A DNA stretch of 64,000 bases from Thermoanaerobacterium sp. CMT5567-10 (GCF_030534315.2 NZ_CP130558.2:2160501-2224500); one strand, 5' to 3'. Shown: positions 17,156-27,029, counted from the first letter of the stretch. Program-made: numbers and translations. The notes: a model not told the origin generated them from the sequence alone.

Positions 17156-17841
17156 CAAGAGGAAATGATTTGCAAATCAGATTAAAGAAAAACATGATAT
17201 TAATTGAGACATTTAAAAATGTTGTTGGCAATATTTTAAGGAGCTTAAAGGGTAAATACATATTTTTATTAACTGACGATGAAGGATATCTTTTGGATAC
17301 GATGTGTCATGAGAAAATCCTATGTCACATCAATTTTGACTGTTCAATTGGCATATCTTTTAAAGAAGAATCCATAGGTACAAATGCCATATCAATAGTG
17401 ATGAAACTAAAAAGATTAGTATATTTGGAACCCCAGTATCATTATTGTGACATTTTAAAAAAATGGCATTGCATTGCTGCTCCAATAATTATAGATGAAA
17501 AAATAATAGGATATTTAGATGTTTCAACGATAGAAAGAGACATGACAGAAGAAATGAATGTGGTTGTCGAATTGCTTTCAGATAAAATTGCCAATGAATA
17601 TAAAAACTGTTTAAAGAATTCTGAACTAGTAAACAAAAATATAGATTTTACAGACAAACAAATAAAAATATTGATAATGCTTGCAAAAGGCTATAAAGAA
17701 TTGACAATATCAAGAGAACTTGGGATTAAACCAGTTACCGTAAAATATCATAAGAAGAAAATAATTGAGAAACTTTGTGTAAAAAGCATTCAAGAAGCAA
17801 TAGTAAAGGCAACAAAGTTAAATTTAATAGATATTGATTAA
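17059..17841 (+). CDS. GAF domain / LuxR-type HTH transcriptional regulator 1
   Basis: A 260-residue regulator. The N-terminus (SYKRCVKAGLTSS) and GAF domain (about 50-165, with LLTDDEGYLLDTM, SIGTNAISIVM, WHCIAAPIIIDEKIIGYLDVS) resemble the sensor half of AcoR/NifA-type activators, but the AAA+ domain is absent. Instead a LuxR-type HTH (about 195-255: TDKQIKILIMLAKGYKELTISRELGIKPVTVKYH split by one Gly) follows. It should therefore work with ordinary sigma-A polymerase. It sits just before a large inverted repeat and the promoter of the radical SAM operon, its likely target. A paralogue lies at 46671-47420. The ligand of the GAF domain is unknown. Confidence 0.85.
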   Translation: MGNIQIYDEILHSYKRCVKAGLTSSMTDPAIISRGNDLQIRLKKNMILIETFKNVVGNILRSLKGKYIFLLTDDEGYLLDTMCHEKILCHINFDCSIGISFKEESIGTNAISIVMKLKRLVYLEPQYHYCDILKKWHCIAAPIIIDEKIIGYLDVSTIERDMTEEMNVVVELLSDKIANEYKNCLKNSELVNKNIDFTDKQIKILIMLAKGYKELTISRELGIKPVTVKYHKKKIIEKLCVKSIQEAIVKATKLNLIDID

Positions 17842-17847
17842 ACTAGA

Positions 17848-17928
17848 CTATATCTTTGTATAGTTTTTTTGGTTTTGTAAAAACTATACAAAGATATAGT
17901 AGACATTGGAAATTTATCATTGTAAAAT
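17848..17928 (+). promoter_or_regulatory. Inverted-repeat operator and promoter of the radical SAM operon
   Basis: A perfect 21-bp inverted repeat (arms 17848-17868 and 17879-17899; core CTATATCTTTGTATAG) directly abuts the -35 TAGACA (17900-17905), then 17 bp, then TAAAAT (17923-17928). Each arm is itself a CTATA-N6-TATAG palindrome. The left arm plus seven T could also end the regulator transcript. The layout (box touching -35) fits an activator contacting sigma. The same design with another box sequence recurs four times after 47 kb. Confidence 0.75.
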
Positions 17929-17994
17929 GAAAATAGAGAAATCAATTTGTTAAAGAATTGATTAAGTATTTAATATCAAAGGGGGTGAATAATA

Positions 17995-19245
17995 ATGATT
18001 TATCACTTTAGTAAATATACACAAATAGTAGAAAATAATAATAAAGTTGTTTTGGGGAATAGATTAAATGGTGAATGGATAAGGATATCTAGGGAAGTAT
18101 ATAATATTTTGGAAATGGGTATAAAAAATAAATTATCCATAAGTGAATTAATTAACTGTTTATATGATAACGATGATAAAAACTACTTAAAATCATTATA
18201 CAAAAACATGTGCATGCTTGGAATAATTGAAGATGATACTCACCAAAATATTGCTTATAATAAATTAGTATCATTTGAAATGACACATAGATGTAATTTA
18301 CATTGTATCCATTGTTGCGTTTCGGCTGATACTTTAAATAGCAAGGACAAAGACTTATCTACAGAAATATGCAAAGACATTATTAATAAAATGAGTAAAT
18401 GGAATCCTAAGTCAATAATGCTAAGTGGTGGTGAGCCCATGGTGAGGACAGATTTTTTTGAATTGTTATTATATTTAAAATCTATTTATAATGGAAATAT
18501 AATATTATCTACTAATGGGCTTTTAATAGGCGAAGAGAATGTTGACATTTTAACAAAGTGCGTTACTTCTATGTCTATTAGTTTAGATGGTGCAGATGAA
18601 GAATCTTGCTCAATGATAAGAGGACATGGGGTATTTAATAAAGTGATAAAAAATATTCAGTTACTAAAAAAGAATAATTTTAAGAGGATAAGTGTTTCAA
18701 TGACTATAAGTCCGAAAACTGAACATTTAGAAGGTAAATTTTATGAATTGAATAAATCATTAGGAACAACTCCTTTAATTAGAGATTTTTCACCTGTAGG
18801 AAGAGGAAGGGACAATTATCTTGCTTTTACTGATGATGGATTAGATAAAGTTTTTATTTCAAAAAAATTTCTTAGCGATGATTATAGTAAACCTATTGGA
18901 GTGTCTTCATGTGGAGCAGGGACTAGAGAATTATTAATAAGATATAATGGTGACATATATCCATGTATGTCTCTATCTAGTCAAAAATTCAAATTGGGTA
19001 GTGTATTGGAAATTAAAAGCTTAAGTGAAGTAGTAAAAAAAACTATGGATTTTATAGATTTCAATACTGTATTACAATCTTTAGATTATAAATACAAACA
19101 AAGATGTAAACAATGTAAAGTAAATTTGTTCTGCTGGACATGCCCGGGAAGTTTTCAAGAGTATAAGGGAAATATTAAAGCTTTTGAAGATAGATGTAAT
19201 AAATTAAAGCCAATATTATATAAAAGAGTTTGGGGGAGTGAATAA
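17995..19245 (+). CDS. Radical SAM/SPASM peptide-modifying enzyme 1 with RRE domain
   Basis: A 416-residue enzyme. The first 85 residues look like a PqqD-type RiPP recognition element (ILEMGIKNKLSISELINCLY, winged-helix pattern). The radical SAM core follows with RCNLHCIHCC (Cys near 100, 104, 107), MLSGGEPMVR and ISLDGADEE. The C-terminal SPASM domain has CGAGTRELLIRYNGDIYPCM and then CKQCKVNLFCWTCPGS, with a last Cys near the end, enough for two auxiliary Fe-S clusters. Such enzymes install thioether, C-C or similar links in ribosomal peptides. The GGGGGTGA ribosome site precedes the ATG. Stop and next start overlap. Confidence 0.92.
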   Translation: MIYHFSKYTQIVENNNKVVLGNRLNGEWIRISREVYNILEMGIKNKLSISELINCLYDNDDKNYLKSLYKNMCMLGIIEDDTHQNIAYNKLVSFEMTHRCNLHCIHCCVSADTLNSKDKDLSTEICKDIINKMSKWNPKSIMLSGGEPMVRTDFFELLLYLKSIYNGNIILSTNGLLIGEENVDILTKCVTSMSISLDGADEESCSMIRGHGVFNKVIKNIQLLKKNNFKRISVSMTISPKTEHLEGKFYELNKSLGTTPLIRDFSPVGRGRDNYLAFTDDGLDKVFISKKFLSDDYSKPIGVSSCGAGTRELLIRYNGDIYPCMSLSSQKFKLGSVLEIKSLSEVVKKTMDFIDFNTVLQSLDYKYKQRCKQCKVNLFCWTCPGSFQEYKGNIKAFEDRCNKLKPILYKRVWGSE

Positions 19246-20257
19246 AGTAATGTATGTAACGTTATGGGTAACAACAGATTGCAATTTAAATTGTAGATAT
19301 TGCTATGAAAGTATAAATAGGGCTAATAAAACAGTAAATAGAAACATAATTGATCAATCTATTGAGTTTATAATGAATTATTTTGATTTTCAGAATATAA
19401 CTGAGTTTAATCTAAACATACATGGAGGTGAGCCATTTTTAGCATTTGATGAAATAAAATATTTAGTATATAAATTTAAGAAAATTTTTAAAAGGAATAA
19501 TATTAATATTTTATTTGCGGCAACTACGAACGCAACTTTATTTAATGAGGAAATAATAGAATTTATTGTAAATGAAATACCGGATATTACTATAAGTTTA
19601 GATGGAACTAAAAGTACCCATGATAAGATGCGACTTTTTAAAAATGGAAAAGGCAGTTATGATATAGTTAAAAAAAATAGTTTAAAGTTACTTAAATATT
19701 TACCAAATTTAAGGGTACGGATGACCTTTGACAGTAATACAGTATATAATTTATATGAAGATGTAAAATCTTTGATGGACTTAGGATTTAGATTTATAGT
19801 AGCGATACCTAACTTATATGATAAGAATTGGGATACTGAACATATAAATAATTTAGAAGAACAAATTAAATACATAAAAGAATATCAGGCGAGTTTTAAT
19901 GATACGTTTATAAATTTAACTGAAAATAAAAAATATTTTTTCAAGATCACGTGTAAAGGAGGTAAAACACATTTTCAAATATATCCTGATGGAAAAATAT
20001 ATCCTTGCATAGTATCAGCGGGTAATGATGAATTTCAAATCGGAGACATATATAATGGTATTGATTATAAAAAAAGGGATAATATACTAGAAAAATCATA
20101 TCAATTAAATCAAGTTTGTCATGGCTGTAAAATATATAATTATTGTGATGGACCAAGATGTAAAATCATTAATAAGTTAATAACAAATAACTACTGTATT
20201 CCACCTTATATGGTTTGCGCATTAGAAAATTTGCAATATAAAATGTATGCCACTTAA
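19238..20257 (+). CDS. Radical SAM/SPASM peptide-modifying enzyme 2
   Basis: A 339-residue enzyme lacking the N-terminal recognition domain. The radical SAM motif is DCNLNCRYCYES (residues about 15-22), followed by NIHGGEPFLAF and ITISLDGTKSTHD. The SPASM part has CKGGKTHFQIYPDGKIYPCI and CHGCKIYNYCDGPRCKI with later cysteines. GTG at 19238 overlaps the previous stop; the ATG at 19250 is an alternative start. Two different SPASM enzymes acting with one small precursor suggests two kinds of crosslink or sequential modification. Enzyme 1 probably supplies substrate recognition for both. Confidence 0.9.
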   Translation: MNKVMYVTLWVTTDCNLNCRYCYESINRANKTVNRNIIDQSIEFIMNYFDFQNITEFNLNIHGGEPFLAFDEIKYLVYKFKKIFKRNNINILFAATTNATLFNEEIIEFIVNEIPDITISLDGTKSTHDKMRLFKNGKGSYDIVKKNSLKLLKYLPNLRVRMTFDSNTVYNLYEDVKSLMDLGFRFIVAIPNLYDKNWDTEHINNLEEQIKYIKEYQASFNDTFINLTENKKYFFKITCKGGKTHFQIYPDGKIYPCIVSAGNDEFQIGDIYNGIDYKKRDNILEKSYQLNQVCHGCKIYNYCDGPRCKIINKLITNNYCIPPYMVCALENLQYKMYAT

Positions 20258-20331
20258 AAAATTAAAGTGAAGACTAATTAAATTAATATAATTAATTTAA
20301 TTAGTAAATATTCAAGAAAGGAGGTATTGAA

Positions 20332-20496
20332 ATGTTAAAGATCAACAAAATTGAAGACAAAGAAACAAAAATAGTAGTGGGTCAGGATAATTGCACAAAA
20401 CCCGGAGCACCTTATTACTATCAGCCTGGTCAAGATTGTTTACAAGATTGCACTGCTTACGACAAACCACGTTACTGGGAAAGTCAATGGACTTAG
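20332..20496 (+). CDS. Ribosomal precursor peptide (RiPP substrate candidate)
   Basis: A 54-residue gene with an excellent ribosome site (AAGGAGGT). The N-terminal 20 residues (MLKINKIEDKETKIVVGQDN) look like a charged leader. The C-terminal part is rich in Cys, Gly, Pro and aromatics: cysteines at 21, 36 and 40, a TyrTyrTyr at 28-30, Pro at 24, 27, 32 and 46, and the tail KPRYWESQWT. It repeats GQD before Cys twice. It lies 75 bases after two radical SAM enzymes and before a hairpin terminator. I do not recognise a named RiPP class; links from Cys or between aromatic side chains are both possible. Confidence 0.8.
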   Translation: MLKINKIEDKETKIVVGQDNCTKPGAPYYYQPGQDCLQDCTAYDKPRYWESQWT

Positions 20497-20512
20497 AAAT
20501 TGATAGTACAGG

Positions 20513-20549
20513 TAAGGCAATAGACAATTAAACATTATCTATTGCCTTA
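20513..20549 (+). terminator. Hairpin after the precursor gene
   Basis: TAAGGCAATAG (20513-20523) pairs with CTATTGCCTTA (20539-20549). The T run is weak, so it may allow read-through or stabilise the precursor message. Confidence 0.6.
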
Positions 20550-20770
20550 TCCATATTTAAAAGATGATTTTTGTATTTTTATAAACTAATAGAGAAGTTG
20601 ATAGAATAATATTAGACAAAATAATTTTGGAAATATTCTTTTGAAGATAAATCAATTGTGGAGGCAAAGGTTGAAATTAAATGTACAAATTGCAATAAGA
20701 ATAAAATAGAATAGCAAACAAGCCATCTTTGATGACTTTTAAAAAATTAAATATCGAAGTAAGTGTTAAA

Positions 20771-21395
20771 GCTAAATAGCTGGCTTTATTTTATAGCCTT
20801 GAAGTTGAGCTAATAGTATAAGCTTGCTCAACCGTAATCTCGCGTTTTGTGGGAAAAGCATCAGATTTTTATATAATTCAGCATTATATGGTTTTTTCTT
20901 CTTCAACATGCTGTATAATGCTGTAAGAAGCATTCTTGCAATAGCAATGATTGCCTTCCTGTGGCCGCTACGCTTTTGATGTGCAAATAGTGGTTATGAA
21001 TTTTATGGTGTTTTTCGCTTTTAACTACGTCAGTAGCACACTGCACAAGAAGCGGCTTAATGTAATATCCTGCTTTGGAAATCCGGGCAGATTTTTTCTT
21101 GCCTGTACTCTTATTGTTAGTTGGAGTGAGTCCAGCCCATGAGCATAAGTGTTTCGCTGAAGGAAAAGCCTCCATATTTATACCGATTTCAGATATTACA
21201 GTAATAGCCGAGAAAATATTTTTAAACGATGAAGCGGTTAGAATTATGTCTAGTTCTTGTTGATAAGGTGCAGCGAGCGCAAGAATCAGTTTTTCTAACT
21301 ATTCTTTCCTCTTCAAAATGTCATTTGATGATCTTTAATTTTCCAGCTTGTTCAGGCGTAATATAACCATCAACAGCGATAAAGCTCAGGAAGTT
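20771..21395 (-). pseudogene. IS110-family transposase, C-terminal remnant
   Basis: On the minus strand the Transposase_20 region reads ISEIGINMEAFPSAKHLCSW, AGLTPTNNKSTGKKKSARIS and YIKPLLVQCA, preceded by fragments ILALAAPYQQELDII and YITPEQAGKLKIIK in shifted frames. A frameshift near 20975 separates it from the usual tail (AIIAIARMLLTALYSML, ending ...GYKIKPAI). The N-terminal DEDD catalytic half is missing. It is a dead IS110 element between the precursor gene and the first FtsX permease, so it may have separated parts of one cluster. Confidence 0.88.
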
Positions 21396-21460
21396 TTTTT
21401 AGCATGGCACATTTCATTACGTTTTGTGCCTTGAGCGAAGCGAAAGGAATGATTATAAAA

Positions 21461-24016
21461 ATGAATAAATATCTTTTTAAAGTAATTTCAGCATATATAA
21501 AAAAGTATAGATCAAGATCATTAGCTATTTGTCTTGGCATTATCTTATGTACAGCATTAATAGTAGGAGTTGGAACTCTAGCTGATAGTGCCAAGCATGC
21601 TAATGTAACTAAAACAAAATATGAAAGCGGAATCTACCATGTTAGGTATAATATCGATATAGATGAATCAAAACTCAAAATGATAAAAAATGAACCGAAT
21701 GTTGAGAAAGTTGGCATCTCTTCATATTACGATTCTACTGTACCTGATGGGCGAATAATTCTAAATATAATAAAGGCAAATAAAGATTATGTACAGTTAA
21801 CTAATTCTAAGGTAATAAAAGGAAGGTTTCCGGTAAAAGATGATGAAATAGCTATAGAAGAATGGGTTTTAAAAAACATGGGGGTAAATCCGGAGCCAGG
21901 TACTAAGATTAATTTCAATTTATATGGAAAAAAGACTAACGAAACATACATTTTAACCGGGATTTTACAAGACAGGCCACGGTTAAAATCATCAGGGCAG
22001 ATGGAAGCCATCCTTAATCTAAATGAAAATGATTCTTATAAAGATGCACAAGTTTATGTAAAGTTTGATGAAAATACTGGCATAAATAAAGATATACAAA
22101 ACATAACCGAGCACTTGAAAATAGATAATAAATATGTTAGAAAAAACAATATGCTTTTGGAATCATTAGGAAGCAGCAAAAAAATAGATCCTACTTTTTT
22201 ATTGATATCACTTGTTGCAGGGGTAGTATCATTAATAGTAATTTTAGGCATTTTCAATATAGCCATATTACAAAGGCTATCTGAATATGGAATAATGAGG
22301 GCAGTTGGAGCAGGTTCCTTACAAATTTTGATGCTGCTTTTTTATGAATTATTAACCTTACTATTTATTAGCACACCAATCGGAATTGTGGGTGGTCTTG
22401 CGGGAGCGAAACTTTTAAGTTCAATAGCAGGAAATCTATTCACAGAAGGAAAAGTCGACATAAAAAATATAGTTCTATCTCCGAGAGTTTTCTTGATGTC
22501 CATAATAATTAACCTTATTTCTATAATTATAGTTACTTTGGTTACATATAGAAGCGTAAAAAGGCTAACGCTTATTGACTCAATAAGAAAAAATTTAAAC
22601 ACGGATATAAAATACAAAAAAGTATTAATTAAGACAGATTTCTTATATAGAATTCTACCATTTTCAAAATATATTTCATTTAGAAACATCTTTAGAAATA
22701 AAAAAAGTTTCTATATGATAATTCTATCTATGTGCTTGGGGAGCACTATATTCATAGTATCAAATTTTTATGCAGAGCTTACAGCAGCTCAAATAAATAA
22801 AGAGGCCGAAACATCAAAGATAAATACCGATTATAAAATAGAAATAATACCCGGTACAAATTTATCAGTGGGTATTCCCCTTGAAGACATCCAAGAAATA
22901 AAAAACTTAGAAGGTGTAGAAGAAGTTAAAACAATACAGCCGATATACGGGAGAATGAAACTGAAAAAAGAAAATATAGCTGAGCCTTTATATTTTGAAC
23001 AGATAAATGACTCTCCTTATTTTAAAGAAGTACTTAATGGCCTGCTTGTTAAAGAACCAAATAGTGACGAGTACATATTGAAAAATGATATTTATGGATA
23101 TGATGATAAGCTTCTTAAAGAGATGAAAAAATATGTAAAAGAAGGACAGATAGACATAGAAAAAATGAAAAAGGAAAAAATTGCTATCATTGCTATACCT
23201 CATCCAATGAACACTAAACATTTAAGTCCTAATGTGGTGAATTTAAAAGTTGGAGACAAGATAACGGAAAGTTTTAGAAAAGATGGGGATACAGGAGAAG
23301 AATTTTTTAGAATGGAAGATGCAAATGCACAATTTAAAGAGGAAGAATTTACTGTAGGAGCAATAGTAGAAAAATTAATAGATTCTTCCGATTATTATGC
23401 AGGCAATAATAGTGTTCAAGTTGTCATATCTAACGATATTTTACAGAAAATAAGCGGATTTAAAAATTACAGACTCATTGATATAAATGTAAAACCAGGT
23501 TATAACAGTGAAAAATTGTACAATCAGATTTTAAAAATTGCTAAAAGAACACAAGGAGCGACAGTTTTAAATCTAAGCAATGAAAAGCAGAAGATAAAGG
23601 CATTTGCGACAAATCAGCTTATATTTATCAATACCATAGTAATAGTACTATTTGCCATAAGCTTCTTAAATATAATCAATAATGTAAGTTACAGTTTAAT
23701 ATCGAGAGTAAATGAGTTTGGCATGATAAGAGCCGTTGGCATTACAAACAAAGAATTCAGAAAGATGATAACATTTGAAGGTATGACATATGGAATATTT
23801 TCAAGTATTTTGTCTGTGATATTTGGACTGACTGGACAGGTAATATTATTTAAATACTTAGGTCCAAATTTAATCACTCCAAAATTTACAATTGATTGGA
23901 AAATATATCTTTTCATCATAATAGTAAATATCCTTTTAGGATTTTCAGCTACATTTATTGTATCAAGAAGGGTTAAGCGTATGAGTATAGTAGAATCTAT
24001 CAGCACAATAAATTAG
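21461..24016 (+). CDS. FtsX-like ABC transporter permease 1
   Basis: An 852-residue MacB/FtsX-type permease. An N-terminal helix (SLAICLGIILCTALIVGVG) is followed by a large extracytoplasmic domain, FtsX domain 1 (about 240-380, with RLSEYGIMRAVGAG), a second helix and outer domain, and FtsX domain 2 (about 720-845, with VNEFGMIRAVGITNKEF). Such permeases expel peptides or lipids with mechanical coupling rather than a channel. ATG at 21461 aligns with the start of its paralogue at 24456; ATGs at 21449 and 21404 are less likely. The cognate ATPase next to it is a deletion remnant. Confidence 0.85.
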   Translation: MNKYLFKVISAYIKKYRSRSLAICLGIILCTALIVGVGTLADSAKHANVTKTKYESGIYHVRYNIDIDESKLKMIKNEPNVEKVGISSYYDSTVPDGRIILNIIKANKDYVQLTNSKVIKGRFPVKDDEIAIEEWVLKNMGVNPEPGTKINFNLYGKKTNETYILTGILQDRPRLKSSGQMEAILNLNENDSYKDAQVYVKFDENTGINKDIQNITEHLKIDNKYVRKNNMLLESLGSSKKIDPTFLLISLVAGVVSLIVILGIFNIAILQRLSEYGIMRAVGAGSLQILMLLFYELLTLLFISTPIGIVGGLAGAKLLSSIAGNLFTEGKVDIKNIVLSPRVFLMSIIINLISIIIVTLVTYRSVKRLTLIDSIRKNLNTDIKYKKVLIKTDFLYRILPFSKYISFRNIFRNKKSFYMIILSMCLGSTIFIVSNFYAELTAAQINKEAETSKINTDYKIEIIPGTNLSVGIPLEDIQEIKNLEGVEEVKTIQPIYGRMKLKKENIAEPLYFEQINDSPYFKEVLNGLLVKEPNSDEYILKNDIYGYDDKLLKEMKKYVKEGQIDIEKMKKEKIAIIAIPHPMNTKHLSPNVVNLKVGDKITESFRKDGDTGEEFFRMEDANAQFKEEEFTVGAIVEKLIDSSDYYAGNNSVQVVISNDILQKISGFKNYRLIDINVKPGYNSEKLYNQILKIAKRTQGATVLNLSNEKQKIKAFATNQLIFINTIVIVLFAISFLNIINNVSYSLISRVNEFGMIRAVGITNKEFRKMITFEGMTYGIFSSILSVIFGLTGQVILFKYLGPNLITPKFTIDWKIYLFIIIVNILLGFSATFIVSRRVKRMSIVESISTIN

Positions 24017-24119
24017 GAGAGGAGCATTTATATATGGTTATATTAAAAACGATAAATTTAAACAAAGTTTACGGAAGGGGTGAAAATAAAGTACATGCGC
24101 TAAAAGATATAAACATAAA
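23972..24119 (+). repeat. Module duplication scar, copy 1
   Basis: About 148 bp comprising the last codons of permease 1, the GGAGAGGAGC ribosome site and the first 28 codons of the ATPase. The same sequence, out of gene context on its left side, occurs at 27030-27179 after permease 2. Confidence 0.92.
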
Positions 24120-24297
24120 GTATTTAGCAGATAAACCCACGGGGAATTTAGACACAAAAACGACAGGTGAAGTAATGAACCTGATAAAAAATTCTATTAA
24201 AAAATATAATCAGACACTTGTATTGATAACACATAATGAAAATATAGCACAAAGTGCAGACAGAATATTATCTATCGTTGACGGAGAAATACGATAA
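24034..24297 (+). pseudogene. ABC ATPase with internal deletion
   Basis: The first 28 codons and the last 58 codons match the intact ATPase at 27093-27755 nearly exactly, but some 400 bp between them are gone, so Walker A, the Q-loop and the LSGGQ signature are missing. The junction lies at AACATAAA-GTATTTAGC (24112-24128). It remains an open frame of 87 codons, but cannot bind ATP. Confidence 0.95.
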
Positions 24298-24430
24298 AGA
24301 TAATAATGGCGAGAATGGACATGGAACTTCTTGCGCATCAACTATAAAGAGAGAATTTAATGATGTTGAAATATTTGTGGTAAAAGTATTAGGCAAGATG
24401 CAAGAACAAATAGACAAATATTTAAGGGTG
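24293..24430 (+). pseudogene. Fragment of a subtilisin-like protease gene
   Basis: The frame ENGHGTSCASTIKREFNDVEIF continuing to VVKVLGK matches the catalytic-His region of the intact S8 protease at 28141-29160 (about 40 residues). Downstream the match decays before the ribosome site of permease 2. Together with the deleted ATPase it shows that a whole permease-ATPase-protease module was duplicated and then eroded. Confidence 0.9.
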
Positions 24431-24455
24431 CATTTAGTTAGGAGGCATATAATAC

Positions 24456-27023
24456 ATGTTTAAATTATCATTACAATATATCAAACATTACAAAAAAAGG
24501 ACTTTTTCTGTGTTGGTGGCTATAATCCTAAGTGTTGCTGTTATTGCAAGTATAATAATATTGGGCCAAAGTGCCAACCAGGCAAATATTGATAGTATAA
24601 AATATGACGAAGGAAGTTACCATGCGGTTTTTACAAAATTAGACAATGATCAGATAGAGAAAATAAAAAAGGATAAATCAATAAAAGACAGAGGATTTGC
24701 AGAGTATTATGATTCGGTTGCCTTAACTGATGATTTTTATTTGAATATTCTAAGGGCAGATAAAGAATACATAAAATTAGGAAGCTCTTTCAGTGGTAAT
24801 TCATTTATCAAAGAAGGAAGATATCCAGAGAAAGATAATGAAATTGCTGTTGAAGAGTGGGTCTTAAATGTTCTTGGGAAAGAACCTAAAGTTGGCAGTG
24901 ACTTGCAACTTAAGCTGGAAGACAGAAGGGAAACAAAAACGTATAAATTGGTGGGAATATTGAAAGACAGACCAGAATTTAAAAGAAGTATGACCTTACA
25001 GGCATTTTTGCCTATTAGTGATGATTTTAAAGGAAACAGAAATATTTCTATGGTGACATTTAAAGATGAAAACAATATAAATAAATTGACGTCTTTACTG
25101 GCAAAGAAATTGAATGTGAAGAGCGATGACATAGTTAAAAACACGACGCTAATAGAGGCATATGGGAAATTAAATAATATATATAAAAACAATATTTTTT
25201 CATTACTTGTAATATTGGTAGCTTCTTTTATAGTTATATATGGAATATACAGCATATCAATTCTTCAAAGAATATCAGAATACGGAATTTTATTAGCTAT
25301 AGGTAGCAGTAGAAAGCAATTGATGGAAATAACATTATATGAATTGCTTATATTGAGTGCAATGGGTGTCCCTATAGGTATTATATTAGGTCTGATCGTT
25401 TCAAAGCTGTTAAGCGGTTTAGTTGGAAATGTATTTACTGAAGGAGCTGTCAACATAAGCCGGCTTGTTATAACTAAGGAAGCCTTTATTATACCTGTAA
25501 TTGTTACAGCAGCCGTCATACTTTTGATTGTTATTGCAGTCTATATAACCATATCAAAGATATCATCTATAGAAGCTATAAGAAAAAATTTAGGACTAAG
25601 AGAAAAATGCAATAAAAAAATATATAAGAAAGTAGCCTCAGGGAAAAACCTGTCCATATATTCAATTGTAACTATAAGGAATATTCTTTCTAACAGCAGA
25701 AGCTTTATAATGATTATACTATCAATAAGTATTGCAGGCATACTTTTTATAAATGCAAGCTACTTAAGTTTTTTAGAAGAAAGGCAAGTAGACAATATAG
25801 CAGATAGCATAGGGTATAATTCCGACTATAAAATAAATCTTGTACCCGGTGCGAAAAAAACCGACGGGCTAAGCAGCAAAGAACTAGAGAGAATAAGGTC
25901 ATTAAACGGAGTAAGGGATTTATCAGCTATACAGGTAATATATTCAAGACTTATGCTAAGCAGTGAACATATATCAGAACCTATGTACTTTGAAAATTTA
26001 AACAGCACTCCATATATAAAAGATTTGATGAATGGAATGTTAGTCAAAAATTTAAAGGCGACGGATAAATTGGAAGAATATATTTTAAAAGATAATATGT
26101 ACGGTTATGATGATAAATCTCTTGCCAAGTTAAGAAAATATTTGGTAAAAGGTAAAATTGATATTGACAGGATGAAAAAAGAAAATCTTGCCATTGTGAG
26201 GATACCCAATCCCATAAATACAGAAAATAAAAGGCCTTACGTTGCAAATTTCAAAGTGGGAGATAAAATAAGAGTTGCTTTTTCAAACAAGGGAACAAAT
26301 TCTGAGGAAAGCTGGAAAATTAATTATAATGACGATAGCTATGAATATAAAGAATATACTGTGACGGCAATAGTAAACAATCTGTTGGATTACGATAATT
26401 ATTATACTGTAAATAACAGCGTTGATGTTGTCCTATCCTCGGATATATTTAAAAAGGATACGGGGATAACTCAGTATAAGATTATAAGCATCAACAAAGA
26501 AAGAGGAGTAAATCATAATGTCTTATATAAAAAGATTAAATCAATAATTGATAAGAAACCTGGAGTAATTTTAAGAGATTTAGATAAAGAAATAGAAAAT
26601 TTTAATATACTGAATGAAAATAAGCACAGATTTATAAATGCAATTGTAATGATACTGTTCATTATGGGAGTATTTAATATAGCAAACAATATTAAATATA
26701 ATATTGCATCGCGAATGAGAGAGTTTGGCATGTTAAGAGCTGTCGGCACTACAAACAAAAGCCTGAAAGAGATGTTTTTAGCTGAAGGGTTCTTATATGG
26801 AGCTATATCAAGTGTAGTAGTAATTATCTTTGGAGTGTTGGTTCAATATATTTTATATAATAAATATTTAGCTATATATATAAATCCCATCTTTAAGATA
26901 CAATACAGAGAATATTTGATTGTTATCATTATAAATTTTATAGTAACAATTGCAACAACATACCTATCATCTATGAATATAAGAAAAACAGCAGTAGTTG
27001 ATATGATCAAAAATGATCAATGA
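24456..27023 (+). CDS. FtsX-like ABC transporter permease 2
   Basis: An 855-residue paralogue of permease 1 with the same layout: N-terminal helix (FSVLVAIILSVAVIASIII), FtsX domain 1 (about 250-375, RISEYGILLAIGSSRKQL) and FtsX domain 2 (about 720-850, MREFGMLRAVGTTNKSL). Shared outer-domain motifs include YILKDNMYGYDDKSLAKL against YILKNDIYGYDDKLLKEM. The two permeases may form a heterodimer served by the ATPase at 27093, or be duplicates of which one is redundant. ATG at 24456 follows TTAGGAGG. Confidence 0.88.
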   Translation: MFKLSLQYIKHYKKRTFSVLVAIILSVAVIASIIILGQSANQANIDSIKYDEGSYHAVFTKLDNDQIEKIKKDKSIKDRGFAEYYDSVALTDDFYLNILRADKEYIKLGSSFSGNSFIKEGRYPEKDNEIAVEEWVLNVLGKEPKVGSDLQLKLEDRRETKTYKLVGILKDRPEFKRSMTLQAFLPISDDFKGNRNISMVTFKDENNINKLTSLLAKKLNVKSDDIVKNTTLIEAYGKLNNIYKNNIFSLLVILVASFIVIYGIYSISILQRISEYGILLAIGSSRKQLMEITLYELLILSAMGVPIGIILGLIVSKLLSGLVGNVFTEGAVNISRLVITKEAFIIPVIVTAAVILLIVIAVYITISKISSIEAIRKNLGLREKCNKKIYKKVASGKNLSIYSIVTIRNILSNSRSFIMIILSISIAGILFINASYLSFLEERQVDNIADSIGYNSDYKINLVPGAKKTDGLSSKELERIRSLNGVRDLSAIQVIYSRLMLSSEHISEPMYFENLNSTPYIKDLMNGMLVKNLKATDKLEEYILKDNMYGYDDKSLAKLRKYLVKGKIDIDRMKKENLAIVRIPNPINTENKRPYVANFKVGDKIRVAFSNKGTNSEESWKINYNDDSYEYKEYTVTAIVNNLLDYDNYYTVNNSVDVVLSSDIFKKDTGITQYKIISINKERGVNHNVLYKKIKSIIDKKPGVILRDLDKEIENFNILNENKHRFINAIVMILFIMGVFNIANNIKYNIASRMREFGMLRAVGTTNKSLKEMFLAEGFLYGAISSVVVIIFGVLVQYILYNKYLAIYINPIFKIQYREYLIVIIINFIVTIATTYLSSMNIRKTAVVDMIKNDQ

Positions 27024-27029
27024 CTCCAA

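Noticed and set aside
20276-20312. AT-only palindrome between enzyme 2 and the precursor gene
   Set aside because: Composed only of A and T in AT-rich DNA; weak as a terminator and not repeated elsewhere.
20658-20716. 18-codon frame with CTNC after the precursor gene
   Set aside because: Lies in decayed DNA beside the IS110 remnant, starts with GTG without a proper ribosome site; could not be supported.
24254-24463. 69-codon frame covering the end of the deleted ATPase and beyond
   Set aside because: It is a composite: its first part is the ATPase tail in a wrong frame and its second part is the S8 protease fragment. Not a real gene.
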